A DNA stretch of 64,000 nt from Trichoplax sp. H2 (taxonomy: Eukaryota; Placozoa; Uniplacotomia; Trichoplacea). Made by a program: the position numbers and the translations under genes. Position 1 is the first letter of the stretch. Every line of letters starts with the position of its first letter. This document shows positions 54,201 through 64,000 of this stretch, one piece after another. The notes under the pieces were generated by a model. That model was not told the DNA's origin and ran no database searches. It was given only the letters and a program-made list of their open reading frames with translations. The DNA lies in assembly GCA_003344405.1 (NCBI GenBank), contig NOWV01000053.1, forward strand, positions 1 through 64,000. Reading direction: 5' to 3'.

Positions 54201-54748
54201 ATATGTCGCACTACTGATTGTAAATTCATGTATACCATGTAATGCTTATGAACCGAAAAAGACTTCGATTGTAAGTTTAATCTTTACCACAAAAATCGAT
54301 TAAAATAGCATGACGGAATACACTTATCATAGCTATAGAAATTTTCAGCAACTATAAAGTAGTCGTTTAATATTACTCTTCATTAGTTGGAAAATCATTC
54401 ACAGCTTTCCGTTTGTTGCAAGAGTTTTTAATATGTCATTGCTGATGTTCCTACTCACGTTCACAATCATACCCCTACCTGCTATAGCGTTGTTTCATCT
54501 TCTTACACGCATAATAGGTGCCTTCCTTGATATGCTGGCATTTTAATACTTCTGAGAAGGTACCTTCTCCTTTTTTCGATAGTAATCTATAATCTAAGTA
54601 AAGTAGCACAGTAATATCAAGTATTCAAACATGAATTTAGAGACATTTATTTGTGCAATAAAAATACGAAAAGATATTATTATCATAGTTGCAAAGATTA
54701 GTTCATAAGCTTTCCCATTAAAATAATTTTAATATACTTACTTTGCAT
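48222..54748 (-). CDS. MOK: MOK serine/threonine kinase (MAPK/MAK/MRK-overlapping kinase)
   Basis: A CMGC kinase of the RCK group (MAK, ICK, MOK). In other animals these kinases are linked to cilia. Exons: 54748-54742 (ATG CAA A), 54593-54479, 53510-53421, 51436-51366, 51186-51108, 50923-50789, 50634-50542, 50436-50335, 49969-49835, 49759-49712, 49446-49257, 49077-49027, 48793-48545 and 48281-48222. They total 1425 bases: 474 aa plus stop, closing in frame. Motifs: glycine loop GEGTFSEV, beta-3 lysine [24 protein letters not shown], the TEY-type activation site ([14 protein letters not shown]), and the CMGC region [21 protein letters not shown]. The C-terminal tail is basic and ends LPAIDRQ, like the short tail of vertebrate MOK (419 aa in human). 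All catalytic residues are present. The first exon is very short, as judged from the match [13 protein letters not shown]. Confidence 0.93.
52661..53096 (+). repeat. LTR-like repeat, copy C, inside a MOK intron
   Basis: Begins TGTAGTGTATTTAGAA, has a TATA box (actataaatacc) about 240 bases in, an AATAAAG signal near 53054, and ends ATTGTA followed by ATGGCGACTAAATC. It lies in antisense to the MOK gene, between the exons at 53510 and 51436. The leader after the end is related to that of copy A. No gag or pol seen, so it is a solo LTR or fragment. Confidence 0.55.
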
Positions 54749-56527
54749 CGTTTCTATAAGGTTTTTCTTGTAAATTTACCAATATAATGTTAATGAATAG
54801 AGAAATTAACTGACATCTTTACCAAGATTTAGCATCAGCGATTTCGATTGTACACAATGCGATAACTTTAAAGACTGGTAGGGAATAAGAGGGCCGACAA
54901 TAGAAGATCAAATCCAATTTAATTAAACGGAACTGATCGATTTCTGATGATCTAATTAATAGTGTCTCTGTTCGTTATTACCGTTGCAACCAATTCGATA
55001 TAGATAATTCGATTTTAAAGAACGATTTATTTGGCAACAAGGAATATAAAACCAAATGATAGGATTTAATGCGTTGATAAAACGTAGATCAATTAATCAA
55101 TCTTAAAATGCTATCGATCGTATATTAAAAAAGTCAATGTTGAAAAGTTCCCCTGACCAAGCTAGCTTGAGTTACCATAGTGATTAATATATGCATCTCA
55201 ATCATAACAATATAAAACAATACCTTCATGAATAATTCTATTTGTTACATCGTGCTGTGTATATTGATTATCGCGGTCAAAGTATCTCCTATGAGTTGTT
55301 CGATTTTTTAACTCTATCGATGGTCAACATACTATATAAACTGGTTATGATGACGACAATAATTAATACTATATATCGTCATCAATCAACATTTTATCAC
55401 CAATAATATTAATCGATGCAACAATAGATTATTTCCATTGTCAATGTTATATTATATGCAACGTGCAAACTAGTTCATGGATGACTATATTGCAGCGTCC
55501 ATGGCGCTATTGATGACTTTAAATTGTAGAAGGTCAAGGCTCAGTTTTCGGTTACCTTTTAGTGAAGAAGAATCTTCAAGTTTCTCTTATTCAAATAACA
55601 TATTGAAAAATACGCTAATTTCCAAATAATCAAATTAAATCTATTTTGTACAGTATATCGATCTTATAGGCAATAAAAGATAATTATTGCAAATTGCTGC
55701 GATCTATGGGGCTATTATTAATCTCTATATCACTTTCATCTATTTTACAGAGGCTACTAAGATTGACTACAGTAATACAAACATTTTCTTACCAAATTAA
55801 ATTTTTCTATATGCTTCTGATATATTTTAAACCAACGACGTAACTTTTTATTAATAATAAATCTTTTACAGAAGCATAGATAGAATGATACATCATCACC
55901 TATTCTAGCTTTGAACATGAAATGACTACTACGTATAGCTATCTTTCCGAATAAGTGACCCAGTTTAATCAAAACTAATTTGATAACCAAATTGCTAGTA
56001 AAAGTAAAATAATTACCGGCTCAAAGATCTAGCCCATATTGTGCCTAGATTAAGATTGAATATCTATAACGGATCAAATAGGTATGCCGGTTGGGAGAGA
56101 GACTTCCTTGAAAATAGAATGACTTCCACCTTGACGCTTCCAATAGATCAACAATAATAAATGCGATAATTTCAATGAAAATCTCTTCTACTGTCAGTAA
56201 ACAAACAATTAATACAACAGACAATGTCAATATTCTCCAGCCAAATTCTATTCTTGTGCTATTATTTCAATACGTCATTCAGATTGTATTGTTAACCGGT
56301 CTATAGATTAAGAATATTCGACACCGACACTACTATCTCCAGATAATATGAATCATCTAGCATAACGCCATTGCAACAATAAATCAATTTTATCATTTAT
56401 TATAACATGAAGTTTAGGAATGAATAATTATAAAAGAAATAATATAAAGATACAAGACTAAATATAATAAAGATATAAGTAGATAAGCATATTATTACCA
56501 GTCAAATATATTTAAAATGCAGAGTTA
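54749..56527. other. Spacer between MOK 5' end and gephyrin 3' end
   Basis: The minus-strand frames at 55990-55757 and 56230-56045 have Ile/Phe/Tyr-rich translations typical of AT-rich non-coding DNA. No gene assigned. The MOK promoter is expected at the left edge. Confidence 0.45.
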
Positions 56528-59500
56528 CTACAATTTATGAATCATCAATGCATCAACAATACTACCAATCTCCAGCCTTTTCAGGTTATCCTGTTTTGGT
56601 GGTAACATTAATAAGGCATTAGCACTACGCATACTAGTAATACGACTACTGCATTGACTACCAGTAGTACTAGCTATTGGTAGATTTTCTTGACTTGGCC
56701 AGGATAAAACAGTACGATGATATTCAGGTCGGGCATCCAAATTTATTCCAAATCCCAACTACATCAGACGAAAAATATGGCTTATCAATAATCAACGACT
56801 AGCTAACAAATTTTTATAGTATCTACATAAGGGCACAAAATCATATTAAGTGATTAATATGATACTCAAACTACGTTCTGCCTGCTAAATTAAAATCAAA
56901 ACAAAATAGAAATTGAGACAATAGACTACGAATCAAATTTCAATAGCTTGATTAATAAGTATAAGTAGAACGTAATAGAAACTTATTATGTGCTAGTAAA
57001 TTATTAGCTAATATAGCTATGAGTACGTTAATGGTAGCAAATTACAATATACAGTCATTTCTTACTTTAGCCTTGACGATAGAGGCCTGAGGTCGTGAAT
57101 ATCCGGCCATTTTTCGTAATGCAGGAATTACAAACAGATGGCACGTTACAACTGCAGATACTGGGTTGCCTAGATATTGCATATACTATATATCAATTTC
57201 CATGCATTATATCCAATTATCAAATTTTACGACTCGACAAATAATACTGCTTTACCAGGCAGGCAAAATATTAATTTAGTTTTTCCTTTAAATGACGCCG
57301 TAGCAAACGTTGTAGGTTTTCTGGTAATCGCATAAAAAGTACATAAAAAACCTTAAAGTTCACTTATAACAAGGCAGTTTTAGTGCTAATTAATTTTCGT
57401 TAACCCTGGTTTCATGAAAACACGTCCGAAATGAATCGTTGCATCGAGTACACCGCGGAGAACACCTTTTAAGTAGTCCTTAAGTTATAAAATATGAAAT
57501 AGTAAACTTAATCCCATTTTAAGATCTTCTCGAAATTGACAATAAAATCCTCACTTTTTCACCCATTGATACACCACCCGAAGTAACAATCACATCAAAT
57601 TTTGATAGCAGCTCTTTAAATTTCATAGATACCTCGTCTGGACTGTATATTAATACAGCATAAATGTACAAATGATTAATTTGATAAAAGTTCAACTACA
57701 TATTAAACAATTTCAAAAACGATCGGTCAATAACAATCATATATCTTGAACAGACCTGTCTCTTATTATTCCCATATCTACAGTTTCGAAGCCTTCGGAT
57801 TTTAGCAGGCTAATGATACTAAAACGATTACTATCTCTAATTTGGCCGACACCTAAGGGCACACCAGGATCGCACACCTACAGTTTCGATTTATATTTTA
57901 AATCCACATATGGATACGCAAGATCTCGTAAAAATCAAACAATAATGAACTTACTTCGTTACCCGTTGAGCATATAGCTATTAAGGGAGATTTATAAACT
58001 TTAACACTTGTACAGCCAACAGTTGCTAAGATTCCTAACTCTGCGGAGCCAATGTAATCATTAGCAGATAAAACTTTTTCTCCAGCTTTGATATCAAAGC
58101 CAACAGGACGAATGTCTTGACCAACTTTTGGCTCTGATAATATTTTAACAGACAGCTCGACAGCACCCTACATATAATGTGTAGATCCCAAAGTATAATT
58201 GAAATGGTGTTTAAAATATAGATTTTGTAGGCGTTTGCAGTATAGGTAGCATATACAAAAACTGATAGTAATAACCTCATCAGAGGATTGAAAGAGTTCT
58301 GTATCTTCTACTTGTACGACTGCGTCAGCACCTTCTGGCACTACTGCTCCAGTACTAATTCGCGCAATACAGCCAGGTTTAACTCTGACATCGGACTGAG
58401 TCGGTAAAAGTTAAAATAGTAAAATAATTTAAATTACAATTTGCATGCATACCTCCATTGTAAAAAGGTTGTTATCATTCATTATACGTCTAATTAAACA
58501 ATGTTTTAACAGCGAAAATACGATACTATAATGGCAACGGATATTAGAGATTAAATACCATATCGCCAGCAGTGATAGGCCCAATAACGGAACGTTTTCC
58601 AGGTCCATCAGCCGCTACCACAGCATAGCCATCTTTGATTGATGCTGGAAAAGGGGGAACAGGATCTGTAGCGTAAACATTGCTTGCTAAAACACGTCCA
58701 TGAGCGTCTATTCCGTCAGAAATCAAAGTTATTAATTTGCTTCTGGCTGAAAAATTTCACATATACTATAATACGTATAAATATCTCGTACAACAGCACT
58801 CTTATCAAGCGGGCGTTTACAATTCACGACATTGCTGCAAAACAGAATTAACCTAATAGATTCTTGGTTTGTTCTTCTCCAACAGATTTAGCCTGCTCTA
58901 GCACAATTTTTATAGCTTCTTGAACAGGTAACATTGGAAATGGAGACTGTCTAGCCCGTTCTGCTACTTTATAAAAGTCCTCACGAGCTTATCATTAAAG
59001 TTAAAAATTTAAAAATTAGTGCCATACGTTTCGGTACCGCTGCAACTATCTGCACTTGTTTTTACATTACTGTTTCGCTGATTTGTTAAACAGAAAACTT
59101 TTACTTACATCGTGTTTGTTTCTGATCTGTACGTATATCTCCCATTTGTTCCTGGGTTTTATGCTTATGATGGCGACCATGAGGACAGGTGTGTGATACC
59201 GAACCCTACAATGAGACCCGTTAATGTAATGGATATAACAGTTCCTTTACTATATCTACTTTATACCTCAACACTTTGTATTTCTTTATGTGCTGCTACA
59301 ACTCGTTCAGATGAGTCTTGGATAAGGTCTAGGTATATTAGAAAAAGACGCAATATGACAAATATATTATAAATACACATAAATACGCATGTCACTGTGA
59401 TCAATATTGATTGTGTACGATTTTATGAATCTTACCAAGTGCATGGGGTAGAGCTGGTTTAATAAATTCAAAACATTCCTATAGGAGAAGTTTTACAAAT

Positions 59501-60873
59501 AGACAATGTTGTTTAGGAAAGCCTTTGCAATTTGCTGGAGTTTTAGACAGCGTTAGTCTTCCCGTTTATATTTCATCGAAGTATGTCATTCAGAGTACCT
59601 GAGATCCTTTCATACTGCCAGGAAAGTTAACTATAAGGGTTTGTTTTCTGAAGCCACAAACAGGTCTAACAGAATCAAAATTGATGGTTTAGTTGAATCT
59701 ATTTTGATAATACTAGGTATATGTGTACAGCAATCGTAGCTGATGTGATCGATGAACAAAAAATATTAATTAGTAGCTGCTGTAACTGCAGATATACGTA
59801 TGCTACAGAGTAAGCTTCGATACCTCGATAACATGGCCATCGGTGTTACGTTGAGTGACTTGGTAATCATTGCAATAACTAATCCAGGTGCTTCTCGATC
59901 AATGACTTGACTTGTAGCCTGTGATAATACAGAATTTTAATATAGCGAACCAGAGGTATTCCATACCAACCATAAATCATAAACCTACCTCAGGTGTGAC
60001 GTCTCTAGCAGCAAATCCCGTACCACCTGTAGTAAGGATTAAGTGCACCTTTACATTATCTGACCAATCTAGCAGAACGGCCTAGGCATAACAGGGAATT
60101 GAAATGCTCATCAATGAATGCTATGAATGTTATTAATGTGAAGTTACATATGCGTATTCTATGCTGTACGTAGTAATATTATTATCTATTTGTTTCAATA
60201 TTGCCAATTATCTTATTAGCATAGCTCGTAGGCTATCGAACAATTTCCATCCTACTACTGCCTATTTCGGATTTAAACTGCATGTAGTTATATTACACGT
60301 ACAGTATGCTAAATTAAGCTATCCTCCAACCTCCAGGTCAGACTAACCTTGATATCATCTACTTCATCTGCTACACATTTGTAAACAATGTTGGGATTTT
60401 CTCCAAAACTACGGAAAGAACATTTGTAGAATGATGAGCGTTTCAATTAATCATATTGTAGGTAATTGCATCACTGATCGGGTCCTGTCCATTTTTTTTC
60501 AGCTAGCTTATCCAAACTTGGAATCGATACAGAGTAGTTACTGACTGTCAATGTACAACAAACACTACTGCAGCAAAACTGAACCCATGGTCAATAATAC
60601 TGCTGACGTTTGCACAACGATTACCAGTTCTAGCATACCTGCCATCTTCTCGAATGATTCGTATTAAGTTAGGGCCACTCTTATCTTCAGCACTACCATT
60701 AGAGCAACGATCGCTAACTGTAAAGTAATTTTTATTTCATTAATAGCTATAGTTAAACTGCTATTGACGATTGTATCGCATTTAGCTGTTGCCACAGTTA
60801 TACAGCTCCATACATTTAGTATCTGGAACGTAATACCTGTTAATACACCAACTTTAAGAACTTGGGTAGACAT
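56528..60873 (-). CDS. GPHN: Gephyrin (fused MogA/MoeA molybdenum-cofactor enzyme)
   Basis: The two-domain protein adenylates molybdopterin (G domain) and inserts molybdate (E domain); in vertebrates it also scaffolds inhibitory receptors. Nineteen exons: 60873-60837, 60717-60639, 60408-60348, 60081-59989, 59918-59824, 59665-59599, 59478-59436, 59316-59267, 59205-59109, 58987-58853, 58746-58559, 58395-58276, 58167-57955, 57877-57756, 57642-57555, 57478-57405, 57320-57256, 57169-57066 and 56758-56528. They total 1962 bases, 653 aa plus stop, with all phases joining. G-domain marks: [57 protein letters not shown] short linker holds a His-rich [11 protein letters not shown]-domain marks: [93 protein letters not shown]. 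The linker is much shorter than in the 736-aa human protein. The model looks intact. Confidence 0.95.
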
Positions 60874-62542
60874 GATCGATCGACCTTCGAGATTTTCTTT
60901 ACGCCGCTTTCTACTCAGTATATGGATAATAGAAATTCGGTTGTACTCTAGAATAATCTAGATAGTTTGAATAAATCTGCCCAATACTGTTGAGGGTATA
61001 AAGGGACACGAAATGCTGATGGAAATTCGAGAGAGGTCGATCTAGATCTTTAATTAATACTCGCTAGTAATAAAGCATCAGTTTATTACATATTAATGAT
61101 TATAATTTACAGTTCAATATTATACTATTATATTGTGTATTATAATGAGAGTTACAGCCATGCAGACATGCGGACTGTAGAGCATAGTAGGTACACTACA
61201 GCCACGGACTATTCGAAATTTCTGGCAGTCTGTTGCTTACTATTCAATTCGAAATCTGCCAGAATTATTATTTTACCGTTCGACCTGGCTCCTGAATTGA
61301 AAAATTAATTATTACACCAAAATTTTAGTCTCTGTAGATCCTAGGGTCGCTACCGTGCACTGACCTCGCCGCGATGACGAAACTGAGCGTTCTATTTTAG
61401 CACTTTTAAATACTGAATGATGCTAGATGCCTTAACAGCAAATTGCATTCGATCGTTGTAGTTCTGCTTGTCCACATTAATCAGCAAACAAATTTAAGGG
61501 GCTTTTGCACCACTGCATAAATATATTGTTATATACTATACAGTCTTGTACATATTATGTAAAGAACTGTTGGCAAAACTTGTGTAGAGTTATTGATTTA
61601 TAACCCTGGTAAGGTCGTAGTATAGTATCTGTAAGGATTCAACTATGGATAATATCGCTATCGAGTTGATACGTATAGTTACGAGTGTCAACTCGATCTT
61701 CGACCTGCAATATTGCCATCGTCGGTTGAGATAAATTTCAATTTTCCAGCAGCCATTTTTACCATAGCAGCTCGAGTAGCTAAAGCTCGAGCATCGAGGT
61801 AAAATGTTGCACTATGCAATCAATTGACCTTTTGCCATGCTATTACTGTACAGTACGGAACATCCGGCCGCTCTCTAGCCATATACAGTATAGTTCCTCC
61901 ACCGGATGATTATTATTGGCAGGTACATCACGAACGCTTCGGGTTTGTAAATACGTAGCCAAACTTTCCAAGCTGATAGAAGTTTGATGAGTAAGAAGCT
62001 GCCGGTAGTAGAGAGAGAGAGCTGGTAGCTTATAGCTTGACTTACTAGTAAATTATAAATTGTAATTTAGTAGGATTGCAGCATGAATGCATTTATCAAG
62101 ATTTGATCAAGCCTATCGTTTCATATATGGGAATTGATGGAGCTTGAGCAATGACTGCAGGTTACTAGGTGTACAGAAAGAAACAAGGTTATTCATTTGC
62201 GGAGATTGTACTCTTGGATTTTGGACACCAATTAGAGTAAACATTCTTGCATCAACGTATCTAAAGCAGCATCTAGAGAAAAATTTGTAAGCTAGAGACA
62301 ATCTTCCTTGAAAGACTCTGCCAATAAGCATACAAGTAATCTAAAAGATGGCAGCAGTAAGTAAAGTCCTATTCTACAGATTTTAACGATGTACTGTATT
62401 AGGTTGATAGATTTGTCTTAGCTTCATTCTGCAAATATCGTGGACTTCAGCAGCAGTAGCTGTACGTAGCAATGTTTCGCTTTATTAACTCTTTCATCCA
62501 CTGTGATACGTCTAGAATGCATTAGATATAAATGACTCACAC
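60874..62542. other. Intergenic stretch between gephyrin and Taspase-1 with unassigned exon-like pieces
   Basis: Gephyrin and Taspase-1 are divergently transcribed. A plus-strand TATA-like gggtataaaggg at about 60994 is followed by aataaagca near 61070, resembling an LTR core. Minus-strand exon-like pieces are listed separately. The frame at 62331-62113 (minus) is not assigned. Confidence 0.35.
61705..61972 (-). CDS. Two possible exons of an unrecognised minus-strand gene
   Basis: Piece 61972-61903 (acceptor ctatcag, donor gtggag) reads SLESLATYLQTRSVRDVPAN in one frame. Piece 61811-61705 (acceptor catag, donor gtcgaa) reads LDARALATRAAMVKMAAGKL. Both have low-noise, Ala/Arg-containing composition unlike neighbouring non-coding DNA. 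Neither is placed in a family and the phases joining them are unsettled. Confidence 0.3.
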
Positions 62543-63948
62543 GGGGTGGATTATCAAGGATTTGTTGCGCTTCATTTAGGTAAAGTAAACATTATTTTCT
62601 AAACAGGATAAGATACTAACTTTATTTCTGCGCTTGCACTGATAATATTGTCAACTAATTATACAGTACAGTAATTTTATTTCATCATCCAATACGCGTC
62701 TATTGCATTACAATGTCAATAGCAATATTGTGCTTGCGCTTATTCAAGTAGGCATGGGATATCCATGTGTACTTGTTAATTATCATACGAATATCTGTAA
62801 AATAGTATCAAAATTTACGGTTCTTTACAGTACCATGAATAAACGAGCTACTTTTAATCATTTTTAATGGCGAAATACATTCATCAATTAATAAAATAGC
62901 TGCTTTATCATGTACAGGCGCTGGCAAACACCAAACTAGCTTAAGGCCGATTTACAAGCGAATTAGTCAGGAAGCTTGCTCAAAGGTGTTTACAATAGCA
63001 TGCAACGATATTGTGTATACTCTGTAGCATCACATTGCATTAGGAAAAACGATGCTAAAGTCACTTACCAATGATCATTGTGCTATATTGATATGCAGGC
63101 TTTAAGCACGTTAAGTGCTGAAAAATCAGTAACAAAGGCAGTCACAGAGGCTATGGTATCGTTAGAGGTGAGACTTCTGCTTGATCAATCTTCTTGTAAC
63201 ATGATGATGTAATTAGCACCTCGCTGGAAGGATAGCAGACTTAACATTTCCACAAGTTGTAACTGTTAAATATGCAAATGTTCATAAAAAAATATCCGTA
63301 ATAGAAATAGCCTCACCTCGAGTAATTAGTATCTATCTGTTACAGACATGTGGTGTTGTTAATGCAGGAGTGGGATCAGCATTGAACTCTGATGGTGCTG
63401 TTCAGTGCGATGCTAGCATCATGGACGGCCAGAGTTTGGCATTTGGAGCTGTCGGTTGTGTATCTGGTAATGTGCGGAGATCTGAGTATAAATTCTTTGC
63501 AGTTAATGTCTCATAGTAAAGATCAGATTCTAATATAAGCTTCAAATTTGCATTGTCATTCAAGAAGTCTTAGCAAATTGAGGTCTATTAACATATGTAG
63601 AGACGCATTTTATATTAAGCCTTAACTGTTAGCTTAATCGTTTTTATTAGTTTTATGTATGCTAATTAAATATTATTCCGCTTGTCTCATACCGTACAAA
63701 GGGATTCCAAATCCTACTCAAGTTGCCTTTGAAATTCTTCGTAACAGTAATAATCGCCATAGACTAGGGTTGATATCACCCCTGTAAGTGCATCTATCTT
63801 AGCATATCACTTGGAAATATTCTTAGTATGACTACTTCACCATTATGATAATCTTATGCAATAAATAGTCTTTTAACAGGTGACGGAGCTAGAGATTTCG
63901 CAATTAAGAATGGTATCCACAGCGCTCCTCCGGAATCATTGATTAGCG
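62543..63948 (+). CDS. TASP1: Taspase-1 (threonine aspartase 1), 5' and 3' incomplete
   Basis: A member of the Ntn-hydrolase asparaginase-2 family; Taspase-1 cleaves MLL and TFIIA after Asp and becomes active by self-cleavage. Exons: to 62579 (ends GFVALHLG, start about 62515-62543), 62918-62985 (GAGKHQ), 63099-63167, 63346-63466, 63702-63783 and 63869-63948. All phases join. Family marks: G-GFV-LH-GAGKH at the N-terminus, TEAMVSLE, NAGVGSALNSDGAVQCD, ASIMDGQSLAFGAVG, IPNPTQVAFEIL, and TGDGARDFAIKNGI. The catalytic threonine that starts the beta subunit (in a later TVGAV-type motif) is downstream of the window, so activity cannot be judged. ASIMDG-SL-FGAVG separates Taspase-1 from ordinary asparaginases. 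Confidence 0.9.
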
Positions 63949-64000
63949 GTAGCTTTATTTATGGATAAATTAGCGCTGTCTTCAATGGTAGTACGCTTAT

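Noticed and set aside
59112-59372. Plus-strand 86-residue frame
   Set aside because: It is antisense to two gephyrin exons.
1-64000. CRISPR arrays, operons or bacterial elements
   Set aside because: The DNA is clearly eukaryotic, with spliced genes throughout; no such structures seen.
1-64000. tRNA and rRNA genes
   Set aside because: No segment with A/B boxes or rRNA-like GC-rich structure was noticed; I could not run a covariance search.

Overview
The window is AT-rich, intron-dense nuclear DNA from an animal. Introns are short, mostly GT-AG, and often interrupt codons. Gene content (an LRR-containing GPCR, a CARD/NB-ARC/WD40 protein, a MOK kinase, a fused gephyrin, Taspase-1) and a TTAGGG-type telomere-like tract point to a metazoan. 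The compact introns, near-human domain architectures and local expansion of LGR-type and APAF1-type genes make a placozoan (Trichoplax/Hoilungia group) my best guess; that is inference. Gene models were built by joining exons whose splice phases agree. For several genes the joined frame closes exactly, which is strong evidence that the models are right.

Layout: about 1-11.8 kb (+), an LRR-repeat GPCR of the relaxin-receptor/LGR type, with at least eleven single-LRR exons and one large 7TM exon. About 12.7-14.3 kb (+), fragments of a protein-kinase-like gene with a degenerate catalytic loop. 16.7-17.7 kb (+), a complete four-exon DNPH1 (deoxynucleoside 5'-monophosphate N-glycosidase). 27.6-19.9 kb (-), an APAF1-like gene with CARD, NB-ARC, winged-helix and helical domains and a long run of diverged WD40 exons. 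27.6-33.5 kb is mostly non-coding but holds a decayed copy of the 3' end of that gene and an LTR-like repeat. 39.2-33.5 kb (-), a MOK-family pseudokinase, interrupted by a 20-N gap flanked by a duplicated block that looks like two alleles assembled in series. About 41.1-41.4 kb (-), a lone second CARD. 41.5-48.2 kb, gene-poor, with a telomere-like tract and a 74-bp tandem duplication. 54.7-48.2 kb (-), a complete MOK kinase (14 exons, 474 aa) with an LTR-like repeat in one intron. 60.9-56.5 kb (-), a complete 19-exon gephyrin (653 aa). 62.5-64 kb (+), the 5' part of Taspase-1, running off the window.

Functional themes are separate: hormone-type signalling (LGR), nucleotide hygiene (DNPH1), apoptosome/innate-type NLR signalling (two CARD loci), a ciliary/MAPK-like kinase with an inactive twin, molybdenum-cofactor synthesis (gephyrin), and MLL/TFIIA-processing protease (Taspase-1). 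The most unusual item is the tandem MOK pair: the second copy keeps all exon boundaries and an open frame over 14 exons yet has lost the glycine loop, the HRD aspartate and the DFG aspartate.
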